NCBI GenBank assembly: GCA_018897395.1
Contig: JAHIKV010000358.1
Location: 1-7,665 of the forward strand
Reading direction: 5' to 3'
DNA from: Planctomycetota bacterium
Lineage (GTDB): Bacteria; Planctomycetota; Planctomycetia; Pirellulales; Thermoguttaceae
Length of the DNA stretch: 7,665 bases
The notes beneath the pieces are model-generated. The model ran no database searches. It saw only the letters and a program-made list of their open reading frames with translations, and was not told where the DNA came from. Both the position numbers and the translations under genes were made by a program. The number at the start of each line of letters is the position of its first letter. The first letter of the stretch is position 1. Below are positions 1 to 6,509 of the stretch, piece after piece.

Positions 1-326
1 CGCGTAAACTATCTCCTCGAAAAAGGAGGGAAATTTGCTGCGGCTTTGGAAGAGAGTACCAGGAATGAGAGGGGCAAACCAGATTTTTTTTGCCCCCTTG
101 CACAGGGGAGTCCGCAACCCTTTACCCCCCTTGCCTTTGGCTGGGTTATTTTTTTGTCCTGGCTGGCAACACGGAGAACTGCCCGGTTGCATGGCACTTT
201 TGCGTTTCCTTGCAAACCCTTTGCACTGGCTCCGCATGGGGAAAGCAGTTCCATATACTGTACCCGGAACTCCAGACGCTTCCCCGAAATTCCGAATCAC
301 GGAGGCCGCGCCTTCAGGCAATCTAT
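1..326. other. Left-edge region with no supportable gene
   Basis: I see no convincing gene here. The open frames on both strands are short, overlap each other, have no good ribosome-binding site and give low-complexity proteins rich in Pro, Leu, Arg and Cys with no family resemblance. Two small inverted repeats are visible: CTCCT (13-17) with AGGAG (24-28), and GGGGCAAA (71-78) with TTTGCCCC (89-96). In the second, a run of eight T (84-91) lies in the loop and right arm and not after the stem, so neither is a typical intrinsic terminator. The stretch may contain the tail or leader of something outside the window. Confidence 0.5.
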
Positions 327-355
327 TTGACAGTGAGGCGCCACCCCATTATAAC
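327..355 (+). promoter_or_regulatory. Sigma70-type promoter for the NERD gene
   Basis: A perfect -35 box TTGACA (327-332) is followed after exactly 17 bases by TATAAC (350-355), one mismatch from the -10 consensus. Transcription would start near 361-363, giving a leader of about 36 bases before the GTG start at 398. It is the best promoter match I find in the window and may drive the whole cluster, since no comparable promoter is visible in the 1325-1430 gap. Confidence 0.72.
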
Positions 356-387
356 GAACCCATCTTGTTTAAAATATTGAGATTCTG

Positions 388-393
388 AAGGGG
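388..393 (+). promoter_or_regulatory. Shine-Dalgarno site that fixes the NERD gene start
   Basis: The purine run AAGGGG lies 4 bases upstream of the GTG at 398. It supports a GTG start, because no ATG in this frame near the beginning is better placed and the hydrophobic N-terminus is kept only with the GTG. Confidence 0.6.
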
Positions 394-397
394 TAGC

Positions 398-1324
398 GTG
401 CAAGTTTCCAATTATTGGGTACAATTTCTTCCGGTTGCACTCGTGTTTGTTTCCTTTTCCCTGGCGATTGGCTTGCTCGCCGTTGCCAGGAGAATACAGC
501 GGCGCGAGCGGCGAACTCCCCTGACCCGTGATCTGTTGCGTAATCCCGGTGAATCCCTGCGTGAACAGGTAGATGATCTTGGCATGGACCTCTCCTTTTA
601 CCCGCTAATGCTCATGGCCGTTCCCCTTTTATTGGGCATGCAATTACTTTTGCAAAGTCGTGCTACCCAGCAGCCAATCACCCCCCGTATACTGATTCCT
701 TACGCAATCGCTCTTGTCGGCTTCACGCTTTTTCTCATGGTTCAACTTGTCCGCACCTGGCGGAAACGGCACCGTCTCCGTTTGGGGCTGGAATGTGAGA
801 TGGCGGTCGGCCAGGAATTGAACCAGCTCATGCTGCTTGGCTGCCGGGTGTACCACGATTTCCCGGCCGAGGGGTTCAATATCGACCATGTGGTGATCGG
901 CCCGGCCGGGGTTTATGCGGTGGAGACCAAAGGGCGGCCAAAGCCGGATAAAGGCGGTGGGCAGGAAGAGGCACGGGTGGTCTATGACGGCAAGCGCCTG
1001 CAATTCCCAGGCTGGAGCGAAACCGAGCCCATTGCCCAGGCGAGACGGCAGGCGCAATGGCTGGCGCAGTGGTTGAAAAGCGCGGTGGGGGAGCCGGTCC
1101 CGGTGTTTCCCGCTCTGGCCCTGCCGGGTTGGTATATTGATCGCAAGGCTCGCGACATGGTGGTATTCAATGCCAAGAATCCCGGCTTTTTGGCCACACC
1201 CAGGGGTGCAAGGGCGTTATCCGATGAAATCATCCAGCGGGTTGCCCATCAGGTTGAACAACGTTGCCGGACCGTGGAGCCGGTTGCGTATGGGAAGAAA
1301 AAAAATAAGATTCAACACCGTTAA
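398..1324 (+). CDS. Membrane-anchored NERD-domain protein (putative nuclease)
   Basis: This 308-aa protein has an N-terminal membrane part and a C-terminal nuclease-related (NERD) domain. Hydrophobic segments lie at about residues 8-30, 68-88 and 97-118, with Arg-rich stretches between and after them (RRIQRRERR, RTWRKRHRLR). The soluble part starts near residue 125. It has the NERD layout: the helix EMAVGQEL with E140, the strand FNIDHVVIGPAGVYAVETKGR with D163, then E176-T-K178. This D-x12-ExK core is of the PD-(D/E)XK type. NERD domains are thought to act on nucleic acids, but I know of no settled function for membrane-bound members. The start is GTG with AAGGGG four bases upstream and a strong promoter at 327-355. 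The Lys-rich tail (GKKKNKIQHR) is the C-terminus. About 106 bases separate it from the restriction-modification operon, so co-transcription is possible but not shown. The family call is firm; a role in defence is inferred from the neighbours. Confidence 0.85.
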   Translation: MQVSNYWVQFLPVALVFVSFSLAIGLLAVARRIQRRERRTPLTRDLLRNPGESLREQVDDLGMDLSFYPLMLMAVPLLLGMQLLLQSRATQQPITPRILIPYAIALVGFTLFLMVQLVRTWRKRHRLRLGLECEMAVGQELNQLMLLGCRVYHDFPAEGFNIDHVVIGPAGVYAVETKGRPKPDKGGGQEEARVVYDGKRLQFPGWSETEPIAQARRQAQWLAQWLKSAVGEPVPVFPALALPGWYIDRKARDMVVFNAKNPGFLATPRGARALSDEIIQRVAHQVEQRCRTVEPVAYGKKKNKIQHR

Positions 1325-1430
1325 TTACGCAAGCACCAAATTCATGACCTGACCGACCAAGGGACCAGCATCAAAAATCGATAATTATGTGAATGAAAGC
1401 GCGCGCGCCCAGCAAGGGGATAAAACGATA
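1325..1430 (+). promoter_or_regulatory. Intergenic gap with ribosome-binding site for the methylase gene
   Basis: The gap holds no terminator hairpin and no good -35/-10 pair; GATAAT (1380-1385) resembles a -10 box but lacks a partner at the right distance. The useful signal is AAGGGGA (1414-1420), 10 bases before the ATG at 1431. A longer frame opens at GTG 1389 but has no Shine-Dalgarno site, and its extra 14 residues (MNESARAQQGDKTI) resemble no domain. I therefore take 1431 as the start. Confidence 0.5.
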
Positions 1431-3935
1431 ATGGCAAAGATGAAAAAACCGACACACCAACCGAGTCTGGCTTTTCCGCCTGCGGCCGATGCACTGCATC
1501 AGGAGGGTAACTGGTTGTGGATTCCGTTGCGCAAGGAATGGCGGGACGTCACCAACAAACCCGAGGAAATCGTCCGCCAGAAATTCATTCGCGCCCTGGT
1601 GGAGCATTATGGCTACGCCCTGGATCAGATGGACCAGGAGCGCCGCACACAGCACGGACATAAGAGCCCTCGCGTCGATATCGTGGTCTGGCAATCCGCA
1701 GATGACAAGGCTGCGAACCACAGTGCGGTGCTGGTGGTCGAGTGCAAGACCGACACCATCGAGATTCAGGAACGCGACTATTACCAGGGCGAATCCTACA
1801 CCCGCGCCACGGGGTGTGAGTTTTTTGTCGCCACCAACATCCGCCACACCGCCATTTTCAGGCTGGTGCCGGGGCTCCCCGGCGAATTCATCGCCATCAA
1901 CGAGATCCCCAAGGCGACCGACTGGGGCGATGCCAAACGCTTGAAAAAAATCCGGGAGTCTCTCCGGGCTTTCAATCGTAAGGAGTTCCAAAAACTGCTG
2001 TTTGACTGCCACAGCATTTTACGCGACGTGCACAAGATGGACCCCGGCCGCGCCTTTGACACCATCTCGAAAATCCTCTTCATTAAAATGTATATCGAAC
2101 GCTCCGGGCTGCACGGCACCTTCACCACTGAATTTATTGATGGCCGCCAGAAATACTCTCTGAAAAAGGATGTCCCGGTTCACGAACAACTTTTTGAGGA
2201 AACCAAAGACTACTACAAAGCCGACGATCTGTTTGCCCTTACCGACAAACTCGACATCTCGGAAGAAACCTTCCGCCGTATAGTCAAACAGCTCGAACAG
2301 TTTGACCTTTCCAAGACTGGCGACGACATCAAGGGCCTGGCCTTCGAAAAGTTTCTCGGTACCACCTTCCGAGGCGAGCTGGGACAGTTCTTCACCCCGC
2401 GCCCGGTGGTGGAATTCATGGTCGATCTGCTCAACCCCCAGGAAAAGCAACTGATCTGCGATCCTGCCTCCGGTTCCGGCGGATTTCTGATCCGCGCCTT
2501 CGAGCATGTGCGCGGCCAGATCGTGGCCGACATTCAGCACCAGAAGGATGAAGAACGCGCCCGTATCGAGGCCCAAGGCCTGCCGGAGGAAGAGGAAGAG
2601 CGCCAGATTGAAGAAGCGTTCTCCCGACTCAACCGCGAACTGCTCCCCAGCGGTGACGACAACAAGCCCATCGACACCCGCGTCGGCCGCCTGGCCTGGC
2701 AGTGCATCTACGGCACCGACGCCGAGCCGCGCGCCGCCCGCACCGCCAAGATGAACATGATCATGCACGGCGACGGCCACGGCGGCATCCACTATCACGA
2801 CGGTCTGCTCGACATCAACGGTATCTTCAACGGCCGCTTCGATCTGGTATTGACCAACCCCCCTTTCGGCTCCAACGTCGGCAGCGATCAAAAGGTGGGC
2901 GGCAGCGACGAAACCCGCGTCCCCACCGACCAGACATACCTGGACCGTTGTGAGAAGCGATATGGCGAACTCTGGCGTCAGAGTCACGAACGGTTGTTGC
3001 AGGCCGCCAGCGAAACAGACCGCCACGGCAAGAAAGGGCTGCCCATCCTCAATCTGTTCGAAATCGGCAAGGACAAGAACAATCGTCCCACCGAGCTGAT
3101 TTTTGTCGAGCGCTGCCTCAACCTCCTCAAGCCAGGCGGCCGCATGGGCATCGTCCTGCCCGACGGCAACCTCAACAACCCATCGCTGGCCTGGCTGCGC
3201 CGCTGGGCCGAGGGCAAGGCCAAGCTGCTCGCCGTGGTCAGCCTGCCGGAGGAGACCTTCCGTTCCAGCAACGCCACGGTCAAGGCTTCGCTGGTGTTCA
3301 TGCGCAAGTTCACCGCCGAGGAAACCTTTGCCTGGGAAACCGCCTGGACTCAAGCCCATGGCGAACTGGATGCCACATTTGACGCTCAGCGTAACGACGC
3401 GCACGCCGACTATGCACCGCGCATCGTCACCGGCGAAGATGCCGCCGCCGAAATGCTGCTGAACGAATTGGCCGCCTTGGGTCTTACCCGCGAACTGCCC
3501 GCCTGGACAGCGGGCGAGCCGCCCGCCTATCCCAGCACCTGCAAACCGACCCGGCAGGGACGCCCGGTTTGGCAGGAAGAGGTGGCCAAAGAGCACAAGA
3601 AGGCCGCGATGGAACTCAAACGCGAGGTCGGCACCGCCCTGAAAGTGGTGGACAAGCACATCGCCGGGCTCTTCTCCGAACTCAAGGCCAAATACCGCGC
3701 CATCGACGAGGCCCATACCGCCGCCCTGTGGGCGCGAGTGCGCGAGCTGTTCGACTACCCGGTCTTCGTCGCCGCGCCTAAGACCGTGGGGATCACCTCC
3801 ACCGGCGAGACCGGCGAAGGAGTGCCCAACGAGTTCCCTGAACTGTTCAAGGCCTTCCGTGAGTTCGAGACCTGGCTTGAAAACGGCGCGCAACAGGAGG
3901 ATACGCCAAATTTTCCGGTGCCCTTCGCTGCGTGA
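1431..3935 (+). CDS. hsdM: Fused HsdR_N nuclease and Type I-like N6-adenine DNA methylase
   Basis: This 834-aa protein is far longer than a usual HsdM (about 500 aa) because it carries its own nuclease domain. Residues about 30-150 match the HsdR N-terminal domain (HSDR_N_2): EEIVRQKFIRALVEHYG near residues 45-61, then D83 in RVDIVVW and E104-C-K106 in LVVECKT, a PD-(D/E)XK core with D-x20-ExK. An HsdM helical region follows, then the methylase fold: FTPRPVV at 321-327, AdoMet motif I DPASGSGG at 344-351, and catalytic motif IV NPPF at 476-479, which marks N6-adenine methylation. GRMGIVLPDGNLNN lies further on. A very acidic insert (about 370-405) separates motifs I and IV. The C-terminus has a Lys/Glu-rich, probably coiled-coil stretch (about 721-762), perhaps the contact with HsdS. 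The last bases overlap hsdS by 4 (GTGA). No helicase motifs are present. It probably both methylates and cuts DNA at sites chosen by HsdS, like BcgI-type enzymes; acting with an HsdR encoded outside the window is the alternative. Family assignment is firm, mechanism inferred. Confidence 0.9.
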   Translation: MAKMKKPTHQPSLAFPPAADALHQEGNWLWIPLRKEWRDVTNKPEEIVRQKFIRALVEHYGYALDQMDQERRTQHGHKSPRVDIVVWQSADDKAANHSAVLVVECKTDTIEIQERDYYQGESYTRATGCEFFVATNIRHTAIFRLVPGLPGEFIAINEIPKATDWGDAKRLKKIRESLRAFNRKEFQKLLFDCHSILRDVHKMDPGRAFDTISKILFIKMYIERSGLHGTFTTEFIDGRQKYSLKKDVPVHEQLFEETKDYYKADDLFALTDKLDISEETFRRIVKQLEQFDLSKTGDDIKGLAFEKFLGTTFRGELGQFFTPRPVVEFMVDLLNPQEKQLICDPASGSGGFLIRAFEHVRGQIVADIQHQKDEERARIEAQGLPEEEEERQIEEAFSRLNRELLPSGDDNKPIDTRVGRLAWQCIYGTDAEPRAARTAKMNMIMHGDGHGGIHYHDGLLDINGIFNGRFDLVLTNPPFGSNVGSDQKVGGSDETRVPTDQTYLDRCEKRYGELWRQSHERLLQAASETDRHGKKGLPILNLFEIGKDKNNRPTELIFVERCLNLLKPGGRMGIVLPDGNLNNPSLAWLRRWAEGKAKLLAVVSLPEETFRSSNATVKASLVFMRKFTAEETFAWETAWTQAHGELDATFDAQRNDAHADYAPRIVTGEDAAAEMLLNELAALGLTRELPAWTAGEPPAYPSTCKPTRQGRPVWQEEVAKEHKKAAMELKREVGTALKVVDKHIAGLFSELKAKYRAIDEAHTAALWARVRELFDYPVFVAAPKTVGITSTGETGEGVPNEFPELFKAFREFETWLENGAQQEDTPNFPVPFAA

Positions 3936-5281
3936 TCCGGCGGTGGAGGGAGATTGAACGCTGGATCGAAGACGGAGAATCAGTACACGCCGGGGTTTTT
4001 CCAGAGCGTCCGCTAAGAGATTTTATTACCAGAAAAATTATCCCGATTGATCGGGAAGAACGTCCGCTAAATCAGTTGAACGTCATCGCCAAGATCACCT
4101 TTGGAGGAAAGCTTCACGTCCGCAGCGAAGAAGCAAAGCGTGGCTATAAAGGTCCTTTGTTTCAGGCTGATCCGAGCGATCTGGTTATATCGAAAATTCG
4201 AGTAGCGCAGGGTTCATTGTGTGTTGTCCCTGACACGCTTGACCATCTCGCCGTAAGCGCAGAGTACCCGGTTTATGCAGTCGATAACTCAACGGTACAC
4301 ACCGAATATTTACGCTTGGTCATTCGTTCATCGGCATTTCAAGCGAGAGTTGCCCGGCTACGTTCGGGCAACACAACCAAAGCACGTATTCGCCCTGCAC
4401 AATTCGAGGCGTTGAAATTCCCGTTGCCAACACTCGACGAACAGGATGCCCTCATTGCCAGTTACGCTGCGGCCCTGCACCGCGCCGAGAAACTGGAACA
4501 GGATGCCGACGCCATCGAACAAGCGGGCTGGCAGACATTCGAAAAGGCGCTGAGCGTGGCCGCTCCGCCGCCCTTGCCAGATCGGCCGGTGTTCGTCGCA
4601 CGGTTCAGGGATGTGGAGCGGTGGAGTCATGAAAGCATTTTGCGTGCCCTTAACCAACTCACTGGGGCCGAATCTGATATAGCAATGGTCCCCTTGGGTC
4701 AGTTCGGGAAGGTGAGCTATGGCATCCAGAAGTGTCCTGGAAACAGACCAGGCACACATGCGCGCCCCTATTTGCGAGTTGCCAATGTGCAGCGTGGTAT
4801 TCTGGATCTTCGAGAGATCAAGTACATCAATGTTCCCGACGAAGAAATGCCTAGATTACGGCTGGAGGCTGGAGACCTTCTTCTTTGCGAAGGCAACAGC
4901 CCCGATCTGGTAGGGCGCGGGGCTATCTGGCGCGGCGAGATTGAAGATTGCGTTCATCAAAACCATATCCTACGTGTTCGGGTTGATCAGAATCGATTGT
5001 TACCCGAGTTCGTTTTAGCCGTAATCAACAGCGGCCACGGACAAGCCTATTTTCGTAGTAAGGCTAAACGTACAACGAACCTGGCGTCGATAAACAGCAA
5101 GGAGGTTGCAGGATTACCGGTCCCTGATGTCTCGATCTCTCAGCAAGAGAAACTGCTGTTCATATTAAGTGGGCAGATCGAAGCAGCTAACACCAAACGC
5201 ATCGAAGTCGCCAACCTCCGCCAATCCGCCTGGGACGCCTTCGAGTCGGCGTTGTTCACCGCCGGGGCGGCTACCGCATGA
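3932..5281 (+). CDS. hsdS: Restriction-modification specificity subunit HsdS
   Basis: This 449-aa protein is the DNA-recognition subunit partnering the upstream methylase. It has the two-half layout of HsdS. Target-recognition domain 1 spans about residues 27-166 and domain 2 about 252-398. Each half is introduced by a similar motif (RWREIERW at 4-11, RFRDVERW at 224-231) and closed by a similar linker: PLPTLDEQ near 164-171 running to W200-QTFEKAL, and LPVPDVSISQQE near 395-406 running to W434-DAFESAL. The linker helices (about 170-207 and 403-441) are probably the conserved coiled coil that holds the domains apart and binds HsdM. Two recognition domains imply a bipartite target, which cannot be read from the sequence. 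The GTG start overlaps the methylase stop as GTGA. The nearest purine-rich site (AGGAGG, 3895-3900) is too far upstream, so translation probably depends on coupling. Domain 1 is visibly more AT-rich than the flanking genes, as expected where recognition domains are exchanged. Confidence 0.92.
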   Translation: MIRRWREIERWIEDGESVHAGVFPERPLRDFITRKIIPIDREERPLNQLNVIAKITFGGKLHVRSEEAKRGYKGPLFQADPSDLVISKIRVAQGSLCVVPDTLDHLAVSAEYPVYAVDNSTVHTEYLRLVIRSSAFQARVARLRSGNTTKARIRPAQFEALKFPLPTLDEQDALIASYAAALHRAEKLEQDADAIEQAGWQTFEKALSVAAPPPLPDRPVFVARFRDVERWSHESILRALNQLTGAESDIAMVPLGQFGKVSYGIQKCPGNRPGTHARPYLRVANVQRGILDLREIKYINVPDEEMPRLRLEAGDLLLCEGNSPDLVGRGAIWRGEIEDCVHQNHILRVRVDQNRLLPEFVLAVINSGHGQAYFRSKAKRTTNLASINSKEVAGLPVPDVSISQQEKLLFILSGQIEAANTKRIEVANLRQSAWDAFESALFTAGAATA

Positions 5282-5466
5282 GCGAACAAAACTACAACGG
5301 TCTGAAATCCACCTGCTGGATCATCGCCGGTCTCAACGGCGCGGGAAAAACCACCTTTGCCTTGAAATACCTGCCCAAGGCAAAGGGCTGCACCCATTTC
5401 ATCAACGCCGACCGGGTCGCCGCCCACCGCCGCATCAAGGCCATGCTGTTGGGAGTACTGCCATGA
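5278..5466 (+). pseudogene. N-terminal fragment of a zeta-toxin-like P-loop kinase
   Basis: This 62-codon frame begins like zeta-toxin-family proteins: a short lead, the strand CWIIAG, the Walker A loop GLNGAGKTTFAL, and then KYLPKAKGCTHFINAD, which in full-length relatives leads into the catalytic region. Relatives usually run to about 180-200 residues. Here the similarity stops after FINAD-RVAA, about residue 48, and a short unrelated tail (HRRIKAMLLGVLP) ends the frame. The proline usual in the loop (GPNGAGKT) is Leu here. The catalytic and substrate-binding regions are missing, so kinase activity is very unlikely. The ATG overlaps the hsdS stop (ATGA) and its own stop overlaps the next ATG (ATGA), so the operon stays coupled through it. 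GGGAG at 5451-5455, near its end, is the ribosome-binding site of the next gene. It is most likely a deletion remnant; a small retained protein that keeps the P-loop is the alternative. Confidence 0.7.
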
Positions 5467-6509
5467 GCAACCAAGCCGATACCCCCGCCTCACTCACTGC
5501 CGTCCCGGCCGGTTACGCCGGCTGGCTGACGGAGCTGAAGACCCGCATCCACAACGCCCAGCAGCGCGCCTCCCTGGCAGTGAACCGGGAGCTGGTCGGG
5601 CTCTACTGGCAAATCGGACGCGACATCCTGGAACGGCAGGCCGCGCAGGGCTGGGGCGCCAAGGTCATTGACCGCCTGGCCCACGACCTGCGCACCGCCT
5701 TCCCGGAGATGAAAGGCTTCTCCCGCGCCAACCTTATGTATATGCGCGCCTTTGCCGAGGCCTGGCCGGAGGAGGCAATTGTCCAACAGGCTGTTGGACA
5801 ATTGCCTTGGGGCCATAACCTGGTGCTGCTCGCTAAGCTCAAAGACCCGGCCCACCGCCTGGCCTATGCCGAGCGAGCCATCCTGCACGGCTGGTCGCGC
5901 AACACCTTGAACATCCACATCGAGACCCGCCTCTTGGAACGGGAGGGCAAAGCGGTCACCAACTTTGATGAGCGGTTGCCGGCCCCGCACTCCGATCTTG
6001 CCCGTGAATCGCTGAAAGACCCCTATCGCCTGGACTTTCTCGGCGTGGGCCAGGAAGCTGACGAGCGAGCCATCGAGTCCGCCATTGTTCAGCATATTAC
6101 CCGCTTCCTCCTGGAACTGGGCGCTGGTTTCGCCTATGTCGGGCGGCAGGTGCATATCGAGGTCGGTGGTGACGATTTTTTCATCGACCTGCTGTTTTAT
6201 CACCTCAAGCTGCGTTGCTATGTGGTGGTGGAACTCAAGGCCGGAGCCTTCAAACCGGAACACACCGGGCAATTGGGCTTTTATCTCGCCGCCGTGGACA
6301 GCCAGATGAAAGCGGAGCAGGACAATCCGACCATCGGCCTGCTGCTGTGCAAGTCGCAGAACCGGGTGGTGGCCGAATACGCCTTGCGCGATTCGAACAA
6401 GCCCATCGGCGTGGCCGAGTACCAACTGATAGCGGCCTTGCCCAAGGAACTGCAAACCAGCCTGCCCAGCATCGAGCAGATTGAAAAGGAACTGGGAGAA
6501 AACGGATGA
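5463..6509 (+). CDS. YhcG-family (DUF1016) PD-(D/E)XK nuclease
   Basis: This 348-aa protein is a full-length YhcG/DUF1016 member. The N-terminal domain (about residues 15-155) carries family signatures such as VNRELVGLYWQIGRDILERQ, GWGAKVIDRLAHDLRTAFP, GFSRANLMYMRAFAEAWP and QLPWGHNLVLL, then the WSRNTLNIHIETRL helix. The C-terminal nuclease domain (about 180-330) starts at YRLDFLGV and holds the core: D242 in DDFFIDLLFYH and E257-L-K259 in YVVVELKAG, a D-x14-ExK arrangement, followed by GQLGFYLAAVD and PTIGLLLCK. I chose the ATG at 5463 because GGGAG (5451-5455) lies 7 bases upstream and it overlaps the previous stop as ATGA. The frame stays open upstream only as a shadow of hsdS. YhcG proteins are often found beside Type I restriction-modification genes, and their exact role is not settled. 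The gene contains an unusual perfect inverted repeat at 5773-5807 and ends in an ATGA overlap with the next gene. Confidence 0.92.
   Translation: MSNQADTPASLTAVPAGYAGWLTELKTRIHNAQQRASLAVNRELVGLYWQIGRDILERQAAQGWGAKVIDRLAHDLRTAFPEMKGFSRANLMYMRAFAEAWPEEAIVQQAVGQLPWGHNLVLLAKLKDPAHRLAYAERAILHGWSRNTLNIHIETRLLEREGKAVTNFDERLPAPHSDLARESLKDPYRLDFLGVGQEADERAIESAIVQHITRFLLELGAGFAYVGRQVHIEVGGDDFFIDLLFYHLKLRCYVVVELKAGAFKPEHTGQLGFYLAAVDSQMKAEQDNPTIGLLLCKSQNRVVAEYALRDSNKPIGVAEYQLIAALPKELQTSLPSIEQIEKELGENG
5773..5807. repeat. Perfect 17-bp inverted repeat inside the YhcG-family gene
   Basis: The left arm AGGCAATTGTCCAACAG (5773-5789) is matched exactly by its reverse complement at 5791-5807, with a single G (5790) between. 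It encodes residues 104-115 (E-AIVQQ-A-VGQLP), within a motif that is conserved in the DUF1016 family. As DNA it could extrude a cruciform; in mRNA the stem would need a slightly larger loop. There is no T-run after it, so it is not a terminator. Confidence 0.9.

Noticed and set aside
71..96. The inverted repeat GGGGCAAA...TTTGCCCC considered as a terminator
   Set aside because: The T-run lies in the loop and right arm and does not follow the stem on either strand, so it does not have the form of an intrinsic terminator.
35..388. A 117-codon plus-strand frame in the left-edge region
   Set aside because: It has no good ribosome-binding site, runs through the promoter at 327-355, and its protein resembles no known family.
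2019..3893. A 624-codon open frame on the minus strand opposite the methylase gene
   Set aside because: It is the shadow of a GC-rich coding strand. The plus-strand product has complete methylase motifs, while the minus-strand protein is Gly/Val/Ala-rich and resembles no family.
5169..5462. A possible 98-residue N-terminal extension of the YhcG-family protein
   Set aside because: The upstream part overlaps the end of hsdS and the zeta-like fragment in another frame and has a low-complexity composition. The ATG at 5463 has a well-placed GGGAG and fits the family's usual start.
5490..6455. A 321-codon minus-strand frame opposite the YhcG-family gene
   Set aside because: The plus strand encodes a full, motif-complete DUF1016 protein here; the antisense product has no recognisable domain and no ribosome-binding site worth noting.
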